A stretch of 64,000 nucleotides of DNA from contig QGUN01000007.1 in assembly GCA_003242475.1 (NCBI GenBank), positions 1 to 64,000 of the forward strand. Direction: 5' to 3'. This document shows positions 28,376 through 40,428 of this stretch, piece by piece. The stretch's first letter is position 1. Every line of letters starts with the position of its first letter. Both the position numbers and the translations under genes were made by a program. A model generated the notes under the pieces. It saw nothing but the letters and a program-made list of their open reading frames with translations, was not told where the DNA came from and did not search any database. This stretch comes from Pseudomonadota bacterium. Lineage in GTDB: Bacteria; Myxococcota; Myxococcia; Myxococcales; Vulgatibacteraceae.

Positions 28376-29392
28376 TCAGGGGATTCCGACCGCGTCGCGG
28401 CACCGCTCGAGCGTTTCGCGGGCGAGCTTTCGTGCCCGCTTCGCCCCCTCGACCAGGATCTCCTCCACGCGATCGAGATTCTCGGCGAGCTTGCGGCGTC
28501 GCTCGCGGGCCTCGGCGAAGTGCTCGTCGAGCTTGGCGAGGAGTTCCTTCTTGGCCTGCCCGAAGCCGATGGCGCCCTCGAGATACCGCTCGCGCATCTC
28601 GGCCGTCTCCTCGGGGCTTGCCACCAGCCGGTAGAGGGCGAAGACGGTATCGTTGTCGGGATCGAGCGGCTCACCGAGGGGGATGCTCGCCGTCTTGATG
28701 CCCATGACTTTCTTTTGCAGCGGCTTGCCCTCCTCGAAGATGCCGATGGTGTTGCCGTAGCTCTTGGACATCTTCTGTCCGTCGAGGCCGGGCACCTTCT
28801 TACCCGGGGAGAAGCGGGCGACGGGCAGGCGAAGGAGGGTTTCGCCCTTTCCGTAGGCGTTGTTGAAAAAGCCCGCCATGTCCCGCGTGAACTCGATGTG
28901 CTGAACCTGGTCCTCGCCCACCGGCACGAGGGTCGCCTGGTAGATGAGGATGTCCGCCGCCATGAGGAGGGGGTAGGTGAGCAGGCCGGCGGAGGCGGGG
29001 ATGCCGCGCTGCACCTTCTCCTTGTAGGAGACGCCCTTCTCCAGGAGGCTGACCGGGGTCACGGTGGCCAGAAACCACGCCAGCTCGCAGACCTCCGGGA
29101 CGTCGCTCTGGCGGAAGAAGGTGGCCTTCTCCGGGTCGAGGCCGAGCGCCAGATAGTCGAGCGCGGCGTCGAGCGTCCGCTTGTGCAGTAGCTCGCGATC
29201 GCGGGTGGTCGTCATCGCGTGGTAGTTGGCGATGAAGAAGTAGCATTCCCCCGGGTACTCGTGCTGCAGCTGCAAGTGCTGCTGGATGGCACCGAAGTAG
29301 TTGCCGAGGTGCAGCTCGCCCGAGGGCTGGATCCCCGAAAGGACTCGCTCCTTCCCCGTCGTCTGGCTGCTCAATTTCCGCTCCTGTTCCAT
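28376..29392 (-). CDS. trpS: Tryptophanyl-tRNA synthetase
   Basis: Class I synthetase that charges tRNA-Trp. The 338-aa protein has the HIGH-equivalent SGIQPSGELHLGNYFGAI near residue 18, FFIANYHAMTT, VPVGEDQVQHIEFTRD and the KMSKS loop GLDGQKMSKSYGNTI. Length is normal. It is convergent with lpxC, with 172 bases between the stops and no clear terminator visible. Confidence 0.96.
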   Translation of the reverse strand: MEQERKLSSQTTGKERVLSGIQPSGELHLGNYFGAIQQHLQLQHEYPGECYFFIANYHAMTTTRDRELLHKRTLDAALDYLALGLDPEKATFFRQSDVPEVCELAWFLATVTPVSLLEKGVSYKEKVQRGIPASAGLLTYPLLMAADILIYQATLVPVGEDQVQHIEFTRDMAGFFNNAYGKGETLLRLPVARFSPGKKVPGLDGQKMSKSYGNTIGIFEEGKPLQKKVMGIKTASIPLGEPLDPDNDTVFALYRLVASPEETAEMRERYLEGAIGFGQAKKELLAKLDEHFAEARERRRKLAENLDRVEEILVEGAKRARKLARETLERCRDAVGIP

Positions 29393-29674
29393 GTTCCCGC
29401 ACCATATACGACCAGGCCGCCGGCGAATCCAGCATGGCGGTCGGCGGCGGTAACCGACCTGCGAGTGGCGAAGGAGCCGCGAAGTGCGCCCGGGGCACTC
29501 TCCGCTCGCCTCGCTCGCGGCGGGGGCCGCCGAGGGCGCTCGTCGATCGCGTACCGACGCCTCGGCGGGTTACTCCGACAGATACCTGGCGCCGGGCATT
29601 TTCCTTGACCTTCCGTGCGTTGATTCCGAGACTGCAACCCCATTCCCGGCGTCGAAGGCGCCCAGGAGTCCGTC

Positions 29675-30724
29675 ATGAAGCGATCCCTTCCCTTTGTCGC
29701 GGCCGCGGTTTTCGCGGCGTGCACCAATTCCGCATCGGTTCCGGCGAAGGCGCCTTCCGCGAAGGTGGACGCCGAGGAGACCGGTTCCACGGTCGTCGCC
29801 CGCGTGGGCGGGCAGGACATCACGCTCGCCGAGGTCGACGGGCCCATCCTCGCCGACATCCGGGGGAAGCAGCAGGAGATCTACGAGCTGCGTTCGGCTT
29901 CCCTTCGCAACGTGATCCGCGAACGGCTCCTGGAGCGCGAGGCGGCCCGCCGGGGCGTCGAACCGCGCCAGCTCTTCGAAGAGGAAGTCGTCAGCAAGGT
30001 GGGCCAGCCCTCCGACGAGGAGGTCCGGGCCTTCTACGATCAGCGCAAGGACCAGCCCGGCATCCCGCCCTTCGAGGAGGCGGCGCCCTTCATCCGTCAC
30101 GTGCTCACCCGGCAGAAGACCGAGGAGGCCACCGAGGCCTTCTTCGTCCAGCTGGAAAAGGGGGCGGGCGTGGAGATCTTCCTGGAGCCGGTGCGGGTGC
30201 AGGTGGAGGCGGCTGGACCGAGCAAGGGTCCGGAAAGCGCACCGGTGACCATCGTGGCCTTCTCGGACTTCGAATGCCCCTACTGCTACCGGGTGAACGC
30301 GACGCTCGACCAGATCTTGCAGACCTACGAGGGCAAGGTTCGGCTCGTCTTTCGGGACTTTCCGCTCAACTTCCACCCCAACGCGCAGAAGGCGGCGGAG
30401 GCGGGGCACTGCGCCCACGAGCAGGGGAAGTTCTGGGAGATGCACGACAAGATGTTCGCCAACCAGCGCCAGCTGGACGTGGCGAGCCTGAAGGGCTACG
30501 CGAAGGAGATCGGCCTGGACGAGAAGGCCTTCGCCGAATGCCTCGACAGCGGCAAGAAGGCGGCGGTCGTCCAGGAGAACCTCTTCGCCGGCCAGCAGCT
30601 CGGCGTGCGCGGCACCCCGGCCTTCTTCGTCAATGGCCGGATGGTCTCCGGGGCGCAGCCCTTCTCCGAGTTCGCCCGGATCATCGACGAGGAGCTCGGC
30701 AGAAGCGCCAAGGCCAGCCCTTGA
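29675..30724 (+). CDS. Lipoprotein with SurA-like N-terminal and DsbA-type thioredoxin domain
   Basis: A 349-aa envelope protein. The signal MKRSLPFVAAAVFAAC contains a lipobox ending at Cys16. Residues about 40-160 (VARVGGQDITLAEVDGPILADI, LRNVIRERLLEREAARRGV, EEVRAFYDQRKDQPG) look like the N-terminal helical part of SurA/PpiC chaperones without the isomerase domain. Residues about 180-345 form a DsbA-like thioredoxin fold with the active site FECPYCY and the cis-proline GVRGTPAFFVNGRMVSGAQ. A disulfide oxidoreductase or isomerase acting on exported proteins is likely. It is upstream of ispG by 37 bases but unrelated in pathway. Confidence 0.88.
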   Translation: MKRSLPFVAAAVFAACTNSASVPAKAPSAKVDAEETGSTVVARVGGQDITLAEVDGPILADIRGKQQEIYELRSASLRNVIRERLLEREAARRGVEPRQLFEEEVVSKVGQPSDEEVRAFYDQRKDQPGIPPFEEAAPFIRHVLTRQKTEEATEAFFVQLEKGAGVEIFLEPVRVQVEAAGPSKGPESAPVTIVAFSDFECPYCYRVNATLDQILQTYEGKVRLVFRDFPLNFHPNAQKAAEAGHCAHEQGKFWEMHDKMFANQRQLDVASLKGYAKEIGLDEKAFAECLDSGKKAAVVQENLFAGQQLGVRGTPAFFVNGRMVSGAQPFSEFARIIDEELGRSAKASP

Positions 30725-30761
30725 CGGCGCTTTCGCCCCGAATTAGCTGGTCGCCGAAGCG

Positions 30762-31898
30762 ATGAGCGGTGTCGGTAGCGAAAGCAGCAGGCCTCTTTCT
30801 CCGCGGCGTCGGTCGCGCCAGATCCGGATGGGCACGCTCGCCATCGGTGGCGACGCGCCCATCTCGGTGCAGACGATGGCGACCACGGACACCCGCGACA
30901 GGGACGCGACCATCGAGCAGTGCCGCCTCCTGCAGGCGGCGGGCGCGGACATCGTGCGGCTGGCGGTGCCGGACGAGGAGGCGGCCGCAAACCTCGCGGA
31001 GATCGTCCGGGCGGTGACCATCCCCATCGTGGCGGACATCCACTTCAACCACCGCCTGGCGCTTCGGGCCATCGAGGCCGGGGTGGGCGGCATCCGCATC
31101 AACCCCGGCAACATCGGCAGCCAGCAGCGGGTGCGCGAGGTGGCGCGCGCGGCAAAGGAGCGCGGCATCCCCATCCGCATCGGGGTCAACGGCGGCTCGC
31201 TCGAAAAGGACCTGCTGGCCAAGTGGGGTTATCCGGCGCCGGAAGCGATGGTGGAAAGCGCCCTCCGCCACATCCGCATGCTCGAGGAGGAGGACTTCTT
31301 CGACATCAAGGTGTCGCTGAAGGCCTCCGACGTGCCCACCATGGTCCGCGCCTATCGTCTCGCGGCGCAGAGCTTCGACTACCCGCTGCACCTGGGCGTG
31401 ACCGAGGCCGGCACGCTGCTACAGGGCACGGTCAAGAGCGCGGCCGGAATCGGCATCCTGCTGGCGGAGGGGATCGGAGATACGCTGCGCGTTTCGCTGA
31501 CCGCCGACCCGGTGGAGGAGATCAAGGTCGGCATCCACATCCTCAAGTCGCTCGGCCTTCGCCAAGGGGGACTGACGCTCGTCTCCTGCCCGACCTGCGG
31601 ACGCTGCTCGGTGGACATGATCGAGGTCACCGAGCGGGTGGAGCGCGCCCTCGCCAACGTCAAGGAGGAGATCCACGTGGCGGTGATGGGCTGCGAGGTG
31701 AACGGTCCGGGCGAGGCGCGGGAAGCGGACGTGGGCATCGCCTACGGGCACAACAACGTGGGCCTCCTCTTCCGCAAGGGCCAGATCGTGCGGCGGATGG
31801 CCGCCGACGAACTCGAAGGTGCGCTCTTGGAGGAGGTGGAGAAGATCACCGCCGAGCGGCGAAACCGGCTCCCGATCGTGCAAGAGAATCCGCGATGA
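30762..31898 (+). CDS. ispG: 4-hydroxy-3-methylbut-2-enyl diphosphate synthase
   Basis: Penultimate enzyme of the MEP isoprenoid pathway, a 4Fe-4S reductive dehydratase. The 378-aa protein shows the TIM-barrel start [44 protein letters not shown] and [12 protein letters not shown]. Cluster cysteines are in [14 protein letters not shown] and [22 protein letters not shown]. The first 20 residues (Arg/Ser-rich) precede the conserved core, so the true start might be slightly downstream. Its stop overlaps the proS start (ATGA). Confidence 0.95.
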   Translation: MSGVGSESSRPLSPRRRSRQIRMGTLAIGGDAPISVQTMATTDTRDRDATIEQCRLLQAAGADIVRLAVPDEEAAANLAEIVRAVTIPIVADIHFNHRLALRAIEAGVGGIRINPGNIGSQQRVREVARAAKERGIPIRIGVNGGSLEKDLLAKWGYPAPEAMVESALRHIRMLEEEDFFDIKVSLKASDVPTMVRAYRLAAQSFDYPLHLGVTEAGTLLQGTVKSAAGIGILLAEGIGDTLRVSLTADPVEEIKVGIHILKSLGLRQGGLTLVSCPTCGRCSVDMIEVTERVERALANVKEEIHVAVMGCEVNGPGEAREADVGIAYGHNNVGLLFRKGQIVRRMAADELEGALLEEVEKITAERRNRLPIVQENPR

Positions 31899-33625
31899 GA
31901 CTCTCCAAAGCCTTCGTTCCCACGCTCAAGGAAGCGCCGTCCGACGCGCAGGTGGTCTCGCACAAGCTTCTGCTGCGGGCCGGCTTCATCCGTCAGCTCG
32001 CCGCCGGCATCTACTCGCAGCTTCCTCTGGCGCGGCGCTCGCTGCTCAAGATCCAGGCGATCATCCGCGAGGAGATGGAGGCGATCGGGGCGCAGGAGTT
32101 CTTCCTGCCGGCGCTCCATCCGCGCGAGATCTGGGAGGAGTCGGGGCGGTGGTCCGTGATGGGCGAAAACATGTTTCGCCTCCAGGACCGCAAGGGCGGC
32201 GACTACTGCCTCGGCATGACGCACGAGGAGATCTTCACCTACGTCGCCCGCAACGAACTTCGGTCGTATCGGGACCTCCCGCAGATCTGGTACCAGATCC
32301 AGACCAAGTTCCGCGACGAGCCGCGGCCCAAGTCCGGCCTGCTCCGGGTGCGCGAGTTCACCATGAAGGACTCGTACTCCTTCGACATCGACGAGGCGGG
32401 CCTGGACGTCGCCTACGAGAAGCACCGGAAGGCGTACTACCGGATCTTCTCGCGCTGCGGACTCTCGGTGGTCGGGGTGGAGGCGCATTCCGGCGTGATG
32501 GGCGGTTCCACCTCGATGGAGTTCATGGTTCGCACCGAGGCGGGTGAGGATCGACTGGCGGTCTGCCCGTCCTGCCACTATGCGGCGAACGTGGAGAAGG
32601 CGACGAGCCGCATTCCGAAGGTGGAGGATGGTCCGGGGCTGCCGGCGCCCGAGCCCTTCGCCACGCCGGGGGTCCGGACGATCGAGGATCTGGAAAGGCC
32701 GCCTTACGAGGTGCCGGCTGGCCGCCAGCTCAAGACGCTCGTCTACGTCGCGGACGGACGCCCGGTGATCGCCGTGGTGCGCGGCGACCAGGAGCTCAAC
32801 GAGGCCAAGCTGCAGACGGCGACGGGCGCGCAGGAGCTTAGGCCGGCGCACGAGGAGGAGATCGTCGCGCTGCTCGGCGCGCGTCCCGGCTCTCTCGGTG
32901 GCGTCGGCACCCAGGGCAAGGAGATCTACGTCGACCTGAGCCTGGCCGGGCGGCGCGACATGGTTACGGGCGCCAACCGCGACGGTTACCACCTGCGCGG
33001 CGTGGACGTGGACCGCGACCTCGCGCACGCCAAGCTCGCCGACCTGCGCACGGTCCAGGCCGGGGAGGGTTGTCCCCGCTGCGAGGGCACGCTCGAGCTT
33101 TGGAAGGGCCTCGAGGTGGGCCACATCTTCAAGCAGGGCACCCGCTACTCGGAGACGATGGGGGCCACCGTGCTCGACGCCGAAGGCCGGGCGGTGCCGA
33201 TCGTGATGGGCGCCTACGGCATCGGCGTGGAGCGGATCCTCGCTGCGGCGGTGGAGCTCCACCACGACGAGGACGGGATCATCTGGCCGATCACCATCGC
33301 CCCCTACCACGTGGCGCTCCTCTGCTTGCAGCCGCGCGAGGAGGAGGTGCTGCGCGCGGCGGAGGAGATCTACCGGGCGCTGACCGAGGCAGGCGTCGAG
33401 GTGCTCTACGACGATCGGGACGAGCGGCCCGGCGTGAAGTTCAAGGACGCCGATCTCGTCGGCCTGCCCATCCGCATCGCCGTGGGAAAGAAGGCCCTGG
33501 CCGACGGCGCGGTGGAGTTGAAGCTGCGCCGGGACAAGGAGTCGACGACGGTGCCCCTCGCCGACGTGGTCGAACGCGTGCGGCAGGCGATGCGGGAGCT
33601 TCAGCCTCCGATCGTCGAGGGTTGA
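31895..33625 (+). CDS. proS: Prolyl-tRNA synthetase (bacterial type)
   Basis: Class II synthetase that charges tRNA-Pro. The 576-aa protein has the motif 1/2 region [53 protein letters not shown], the editing (INS) insert at about 220-400, and the motif 3 and anticodon-binding part [27 protein letters not shown] with [21 protein letters not shown]. The ATG overlaps the ispG stop, so the two are co-translated; this pairing is common in proteobacteria. Confidence 0.96.
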   Translation: MRLSKAFVPTLKEAPSDAQVVSHKLLLRAGFIRQLAAGIYSQLPLARRSLLKIQAIIREEMEAIGAQEFFLPALHPREIWEESGRWSVMGENMFRLQDRKGGDYCLGMTHEEIFTYVARNELRSYRDLPQIWYQIQTKFRDEPRPKSGLLRVREFTMKDSYSFDIDEAGLDVAYEKHRKAYYRIFSRCGLSVVGVEAHSGVMGGSTSMEFMVRTEAGEDRLAVCPSCHYAANVEKATSRIPKVEDGPGLPAPEPFATPGVRTIEDLERPPYEVPAGRQLKTLVYVADGRPVIAVVRGDQELNEAKLQTATGAQELRPAHEEEIVALLGARPGSLGGVGTQGKEIYVDLSLAGRRDMVTGANRDGYHLRGVDVDRDLAHAKLADLRTVQAGEGCPRCEGTLELWKGLEVGHIFKQGTRYSETMGATVLDAEGRAVPIVMGAYGIGVERILAAAVELHHDEDGIIWPITIAPYHVALLCLQPREEEVLRAAEEIYRALTEAGVEVLYDDRDERPGVKFKDADLVGLPIRIAVGKKALADGAVELKLRRDKESTTVPLADVVERVRQAMRELQPPIVEG

Positions 33626-33896
33626 ACGGGAGCGGGGCTTCTCCGACCGAAAGCGCACCCCTCCCGGGAGGGCGTCCTTGTCATCCTTCCGTCACCGCCG
33701 AACCTTTGGCTAGGAGCCTGCTGCGGTACCAACCTACTGCGGCAGCGGATCGGGGGCGGCGGCTGGCGTGCTCGCTTTGCGCTTTTCGACGTGGCCACGG
33801 TCACGTCGCCTCGCTGCGCCTGCCGGATCTCGCCTGCCGCCTTCGCGGCCTCGTGACGGTCGGTTCGCGCACCAGGCTCCTCGCGCGGAGGCGGAG

Positions 33897-34448
33897 ATGG
33901 CCAGGCGGGGGATCTGGGGGCTCGTATTTCTCTTGGGCTGCGCGGGGGTGCCAGGCCGGCCGGACGGACCGACCGAGGTCGACCCGAAGAACCGCTACGT
34001 CAGCTTCGACTACGGCTTCGAGATCGAGCGACCCTCGGAGAGCTGGGAGTTTTCCGAGGGGAAGAAGGCGCCGCAGGGAATCGCCATCCCCGTGACGCTG
34101 ATCCACACCGCCACGGGCTCGCAGGTGGTGGTCCAGGTGGCGCCGGACGTGGCCCCCGTCGAGGAGTTCGCGGTGCGGCTGGCCCGGGGGCTCGGCGACA
34201 ACTACGGCTTCATCACCACCGAGCCGGTGCGGATCGCTCCCAACCGGATGCAGTTCACCTTCACGGTGGAGGACCGCGTGGAGGGGAAGGTGGGGCTGCG
34301 TCGGGAGCCGGGGCGGATCTTCGTCGTGCTCGGGACCTGGCCCAAGGGCGTGCCCCGTCGGGTGGTCTCCGAGATCGAGACCATCATGGAAAGCCTGCGG
34401 CCCGTGCTCGTGCTGGAGGGCGCCTACGCCACCGCGGGCCGCGGCTAG
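33897..34448 (+). CDS. Putative lipoprotein, PsbP/DUF-like single domain
   Basis: A 183-aa protein with a short lipoprotein signal (MARRGIWGLVFLLGC, lipobox LLGC) and a mature domain starting YVSFDYGFEIERPSESWEF. That opening resembles small periplasmic domains of the PsbP/MOG1 type, in which a 'f-i--P--W' strand is followed by TLIHTATGSQVVVQV. This similarity is only a pattern impression. GGAGGCGGAG lies just ahead of the ATG at 33897; a longer frame exists but lacks a signal peptide at its start. It converges on the T2SS operon's last gene, and the stops are 19 bases apart. Confidence 0.65.
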   Translation: MARRGIWGLVFLLGCAGVPGRPDGPTEVDPKNRYVSFDYGFEIERPSESWEFSEGKKAPQGIAIPVTLIHTATGSQVVVQVAPDVAPVEEFAVRLARGLGDNYGFITTEPVRIAPNRMQFTFTVEDRVEGKVGLRREPGRIFVVLGTWPKGVPRRVVSEIETIMESLRPVLVLEGAYATAGRG

Positions 34449-34467
34449 GCGCCTGTCGTAGGCGCGA

Positions 34468-36105
<1,638 letters not shown>

Positions 36106-36158
36106 GTGGCCGAGCCTATCACGCTCGGTCCGATCGGTTTAAGTCGTCGGACGGTGAT

Positions 36159-37073
36159 TCAGTTCAGGCGGAAGCGCGGTCGGACGAGCTGACCGTACAA
36201 CTGGATGGAGTGGTAGCCCTCCGAGTCCTGCTTGAGGGCCATGCTCGCGCCGGCGCGAAGCATCTCGTTGCGCTGCCAGAAGGCCTCGGTAGGCTTGAAG
36301 CGCAGCTTCGTCTGTAGCGTGGCGAGGGAGAGGCGATCGGCGAGGCGGATGGAGCCCTCGACGGTGGCGGAGATGTCCTCGCCCTCGGCCTGGAAGGTCT
36401 CGATCTCGGCGCGACCCTCGCCGATGGCGATCTTGCCTTCGAGCGTGCCGAGCGCCACGCGGGGAAGCTCGAACTCGTTGACCGCCCCGCCCTCGAGAAC
36501 CAGGTCGCTGCCTCGAATGGTGAGCTCGCCCGTCATCTCCCGCAGGCTCGGTCCCGCCGCCTGGAGGGAAAGCTCGTCGACCTTGCCGGATGCCTGCAGG
36601 CCGATGGCACCGAGGACGCTCTGGGAGAGATCCAGGCCCTTGGCATGGAGCTTGACGTGGCTGCCCTCGTCGTTCTTTCCGGCCTTTCCATGCAAGGAGC
36701 CATCCCAGAGACGGGCGTCGAACGAGAGGGCGGGTTTTCCCGTGAGCAGGCCGAGCAGCGAGGGGCGGACCGTGAGCCGGGAGAGGTGGATGGCCACCGC
36801 GCCCTTCTGCGCCTCGGGGTCGGGCTCGCGGAGCACGAGGTAGCTGTCGCGCAGGGTCAAGCCCGGGGGAAAGGCGAGGCCAACCGATTCCACGCGCAGC
36901 CGGATGCCGGCGTTGGCCTGCGCGGCCTGGACGAGTCGCTCCTTCACCTGGTCGGAGGGGAAGGTGAGGTAGAGCGAGATGGAGAAGACTGCCCACGAGA
37001 AGGCGGAGTAGGCCAGCCATCTCGCCCACCGCTTTTCGCGCAGTAGAGTGGAGAACTTGGCAAGCACGCTCAT
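36159..37073 (-). CDS. gspN: Type II secretion system protein GspN
   Basis: A 304-aa inner-membrane protein with one TM helix near residues 18-38 and a periplasmic beta-rich domain with AsmA/GspN-like strands (VESVGLAFPPGLTLRDSYLVLREP, ELTIRGSDLVLEGG). GspN is an accessory T2SS component absent from many systems but typical of deltaproteobacterial operons. The start overlaps the gspM stop (ATGA). Confidence 0.82.
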   Translation of the reverse strand: MSVLAKFSTLLREKRWARWLAYSAFSWAVFSISLYLTFPSDQVKERLVQAAQANAGIRLRVESVGLAFPPGLTLRDSYLVLREPDPEAQKGAVAIHLSRLTVRPSLLGLLTGKPALSFDARLWDGSLHGKAGKNDEGSHVKLHAKGLDLSQSVLGAIGLQASGKVDELSLQAAGPSLREMTGELTIRGSDLVLEGGAVNEFELPRVALGTLEGKIAIGEGRAEIETFQAEGEDISATVEGSIRLADRLSLATLQTKLRFKPTEAFWQRNEMLRAGASMALKQDSEGYHSIQLYGQLVRPRFRLN

Positions 37074-37639
37074 GAGGTCGCCAGAGAATAGGTGGAGACG
37101 GTGAGGGTCACGTCGAGGCGGTCCGGATCGTCGTTGCGACGCCGAATGCGGATGCGCTCGACCTTGACCCAGCGCGGGTTCTTCTCGATCTCGTTGACGA
37201 AGCGAAGCAAGGGCTGGAGTTCGACGGCGGCGAAGCTCACCTCCACCGTGGAGCGGACGACGCCGTCGCGCGTATCGGTGCCGCGGTCCTGCATGTCACC
37301 GATGGTGACGTTTTGCTTCTTGGCCGTCTCCTCCAGGTAGGAGAAGAGCTTGACCGGCGCCCCGCGAAGCCTCGTCTCGATGCGGTTTCGCTGCGCCTCC
37401 GCCTGACGGTAGGTGGCGGCGAGCTTCGCGACCTCCTGGATGGCCATCTCCTTGTAGGCGATGGCCTGCTCCTTCGCCTCGAGGCTCTTGCGGAAGGAGG
37501 TCAGGCCCAGGGCAACGATGGTCAGGACCAGGGCGATGCCGAGCAGGGAGACGAGCTTGCGCTCGCGCTCGGTCAGGCCGCTCCACGCTGCGGAGAGGCG
37601 GTCGGCGAGGTCCTGCAGAAATCCCAGCCTACGCATCAT
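37070..37639 (-). CDS. gspM: Type II secretion system protein GspM
   Basis: A 189-aa inner-membrane platform protein: a cytoplasmic start, one TM helix (about 31-50, KLVSLLGIALVLTIVALGL), a helical segment rich in Ala, Glu and Gln, then a ferredoxin-like periplasmic domain ending LDVTLTVSTYSL. It partners GspL. I set the start at the ATG in the ATGATG that overlaps the gspL stop. Confidence 0.85.
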   Translation of the reverse strand: MMRRLGFLQDLADRLSAAWSGLTERERKLVSLLGIALVLTIVALGLTSFRKSLEAKEQAIAYKEMAIQEVAKLAATYRQAEAQRNRIETRLRGAPVKLFSYLEETAKKQNVTIGDMQDRGTDTRDGVVRSTVEVSFAAVELQPLLRFVNEIEKNPRWVKVERIRIRRRNDDPDRLDVTLTVSTYSLATS

Positions 37640-39183
37640 CCCCTGGTCTCCTCGCGCTGGCCGCAGACGTAGGTGGCGTCCAGCGTCAGCTCCACCTTGT
37701 CGTCGCGGTTCTTCTGCACGCGGCCCTGCCGCACCTCCCCGATGCACTCGTGTTCGCGCAGGGCCGACTCGACCCGCTCGACGCCCTCGAAGGAATCGAC
37801 GACGCCGCTCACGCGCATCCGGTCCATCGTGCTCTCGATCTCGGTGACGCGTAGGCCGACGTCGGTCGGGATCTTTTCGATGGCGGCGCTCATCACGTCG
37901 AGGGCGGAGACGGTGGGGATCTGGGCCACGCGCGTATCGCCACCGCGCAGCTTGGAGAGGGCGATGTTGAAGTCGGATTCACAGGCGCCGAGAACGCGCA
38001 ACGTCACCGAGCAGAGGGCCTCGTCGAGCTCGGCCTCGCGCTTGTCGAGCGCTGCGAGACGCGAGAAGGCGTGGGCGGCGAGGAGCAGGACGATCACCGC
38101 CGCTGCCGCGCCCACGCGGAGCAGCTTTCCCTTCAGGTAGCTGAGGTCGCCGTGGAAGGCGTAGGGCCCCTTGCGGAAATTGAGGAGGTTGCGGCCCCGC
38201 TCCAGGCCGCGCACGGCGAGGCCGACCGCCTGGGCGAAGGCAGGGTCCGCGCCATCGCCGCCCGGCAGCGCGTCCACGACCTCCACCGGCAGGCCGAGCT
38301 GGCGCTCCAGCCAAGGTCCGATCCCCGCGATGCGGCAGGCCTCGCCGACGAGGCGGACCCCGTCGAGGGCGCGGGTGTCGCGCGTGCGGGCGGCGCTGAT
38401 CGTCTGGCGCAGGGGGCGGATCGCGGCCGCCAGGCGACGCTGGATCTCGCGCGCCTGATCGGAGCCGTCCTCCAGGCTGGGATTGGCCAGCTCGGCGACC
38501 TCGCCGATGCCGGTCTCCAGCGAGCGCAGAAAGGCGAGGGCGGGGCGGCCACGCTTGTCGGCCGTGCCGCGCGCGATGGCGACGAGGGTGCGCTCGGCCC
38601 CCAGGTCGACGAAGACCAGGCCGTTCTCCGCGCTGGAAAGCTGGGAGGCGCACGCCTCCGCGCCCAGCAAAAAGGTGCCCAGTGCGGGGAGCGTCACCAC
38701 GCGCGGGTCGAGACTCGCCTCGGCGAGCGCCGAGAGCAGCGCCTCCAGATCTTCGCCGCGGGTGATGCCGACCAGTAGCTCGCTCTTCCCCTTGGTGCGG
38801 GCGAGGACCTGGTAGTCGTATACCACCTCCTCCAGGTCCAGGGGGAGGATGTTTTCCACCTCGAAGCCGAGGGTGGCCTCGATCTTCTTGGTCTCGCCGA
38901 AAGGCAGCTCGAGGAAGGTGCTCGAGGCCTGGGCCGGCGGCAGCGCGGTGATCACGGCGTCGGGCTGCGCGCCGAGGCGGGCGCGCAGCGCGGCGAGGGC
39001 GGATGCGAAGGCTTCGCGCCAAAGCTCGCGCGGATCGGGGGCCTCCTCGCCTTCTGTTGCCACGCGCGGCTCGATGGGCACCTCCGCCGTCGCCCGGACG
39101 GCGAACTCCCGGGCCGTGCCCTCGATGAGCGCGCCGCGAAGGATGCGGGTCCCGATGTCGAGGCCGAGGATCTTCTGTGCCAC
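37636..39183 (-). CDS. gspL: Type II secretion system protein GspL, PilM-like cytoplasmic domain
   Basis: A 515-aa protein that links the GspE ATPase to the inner-membrane platform. The cytoplasmic part has an actin-like fold (KILGLDIGTRILRGALIEG, NGLVFVDLGAERTLVAIA and VRLVGEACRIAGI), as in GspL and PilM. A single TM helix near 366-385 (VGAAAAVIVLLLAAHAF) precedes a periplasmic ferredoxin-like domain. It is longer than the roughly 400-aa enterobacterial GspL. GTG start immediately after the gspK stop (TGAGTG). Confidence 0.88.
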   Translation of the reverse strand: MAQKILGLDIGTRILRGALIEGTAREFAVRATAEVPIEPRVATEGEEAPDPRELWREAFASALAALRARLGAQPDAVITALPPAQASSTFLELPFGETKKIEATLGFEVENILPLDLEEVVYDYQVLARTKGKSELLVGITRGEDLEALLSALAEASLDPRVVTLPALGTFLLGAEACASQLSSAENGLVFVDLGAERTLVAIARGTADKRGRPALAFLRSLETGIGEVAELANPSLEDGSDQAREIQRRLAAAIRPLRQTISAARTRDTRALDGVRLVGEACRIAGIGPWLERQLGLPVEVVDALPGGDGADPAFAQAVGLAVRGLERGRNLLNFRKGPYAFHGDLSYLKGKLLRVGAAAAVIVLLLAAHAFSRLAALDKREAELDEALCSVTLRVLGACESDFNIALSKLRGGDTRVAQIPTVSALDVMSAAIEKIPTDVGLRVTEIESTMDRMRVSGVVDSFEGVERVESALREHECIGEVRQGRVQKNRDDKVELTLDATYVCGQREETRG

Positions 39184-40428
39184 TCAATCCTCCCGATAGT
39201 AGAGGACCTTGCCGAGGCCGCCGTCGAGGCGAACCACGGTGGTGATCGTCTGGACGACGTCGCCGGCCTGGCCGCTGGCCCGGATGGTGTAGGTCTGGCT
39301 GGTGGTGCTGAACTCGGTGTTCATCACGTCCTGGCGCGCTTCCAGGCCGTGCATCTGCAGGACGGCGGCGAACTGCTGGGGCGTGAGCGGAGCGAAGGGC
39401 ATCGAGGCCTGCATGACGTCCAGCTCCCGCAGCATGGACTCGACCGTGTAGAGGTTCTCGAAGGCCGGGTGGTGGGGCTCGCGCGCCATCAGCCGCAAGA
39501 TGGTCAGCCGCTGCATGGGATCGCGCGTGTTCACGTTCAGCTTGGAATTGATGTCGGGATAGACCGTAAATCGATCCTGGAAGGCGGCCGCCAGGCGTTC
39601 GGACATGCCCGCCACCAGATGAATCTCGTCCATCGAGTCGAAGAGGGCGTTCTTGGGGCGATAGCGCTGCGGGTAGCGGACGTAGTGCCGCTCCTCGTCG
39701 GAGGCGGTGTCGGCGAATACCCCGGTGGCAAGCGTGAGGTCGAGCGCCGATTCCACCTCGTTTTCGTCGATGAAGTCCTTGATGCGGATGAGGAATTCCT
39801 CGCGGGTGACGCGCTCGCGATGCGTGTTTTCCTCCTCGAAGAGGAAATCCCAGCGCTCGTCGGAGATGAGCTGGAAGACGAGCTGCGCGGTGAATGCACC
39901 GGAGAGGCCGGGGTTGTTGAGCTTGTTGAGGTTGATCTTGGCCTCCTCGTCCTCGATCTCCGCGAAGAAGGTCCCCTGGTAGTTACCGAAGGGCTGCAGG
40001 CCCTCGGCCGGGACGAGCTGGCCGAGATGCTGTGAGAGCTGCGCGGGCGGAAGGGAGCCGACCGGCGTCGCCTCCTCCTCGCCACGCGCGGCCTCGACGA
40101 AGCCGCGGATGGCATCCCCGTGGACGGGGATGGCCTCCCAGACGCGGAAGTTCATGGAGGCCTGGCCGACGCTGCGGTCGAGGAGGGACTGAACGTAGAG
40201 GAGGACGCGCGCGAAGTTGGTTGCCGACTTCGCCAGGTACTGGGCGCGGAGTGCGTCTCGGGCGTTGGCCGCCAGGCGCACGTCCACGTGGGTGGAGTAC
40301 GCGAACTCCACCACCACGGAGGTGAGGACGGCGATGGTGGTGATCACCATGAGCAGGGCCATGCCCCGCCGTCCTCGCTTGCCCAGCGTGCCGGTGCCAC
40401 CGGCTTTGTCGGAAAAGACCCGCATCAT
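39184..40428 (-). CDS. gspK: Type II secretion minor pseudopilin GspK
   Basis: The large tip pseudopilin (414 aa). After a short basic leader, KRGRRGMALLMVITTIAVLTSVVVEFAYSTHVD is the prepilin-like segment cleaved by GspO, with the GspK-typical absence of Glu5 (residues MALLM). The inserted alpha-domain lies in the middle (LNKLNNPGLSG and later). The ATGATG start overlaps the gspJ stop; a longer frame upstream is only the gspJ antiframe. Confidence 0.88.
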   Translation of the reverse strand: MMRVFSDKAGGTGTLGKRGRRGMALLMVITTIAVLTSVVVEFAYSTHVDVRLAANARDALRAQYLAKSATNFARVLLYVQSLLDRSVGQASMNFRVWEAIPVHGDAIRGFVEAARGEEEATPVGSLPPAQLSQHLGQLVPAEGLQPFGNYQGTFFAEIEDEEAKINLNKLNNPGLSGAFTAQLVFQLISDERWDFLFEEENTHRERVTREEFLIRIKDFIDENEVESALDLTLATGVFADTASDEERHYVRYPQRYRPKNALFDSMDEIHLVAGMSERLAAAFQDRFTVYPDINSKLNVNTRDPMQRLTILRLMAREPHHPAFENLYTVESMLRELDVMQASMPFAPLTPQQFAAVLQMHGLEARQDVMNTEFSTTSQTYTIRASGQAGDVVQTITTVVRLDGGLGKVLYYRED

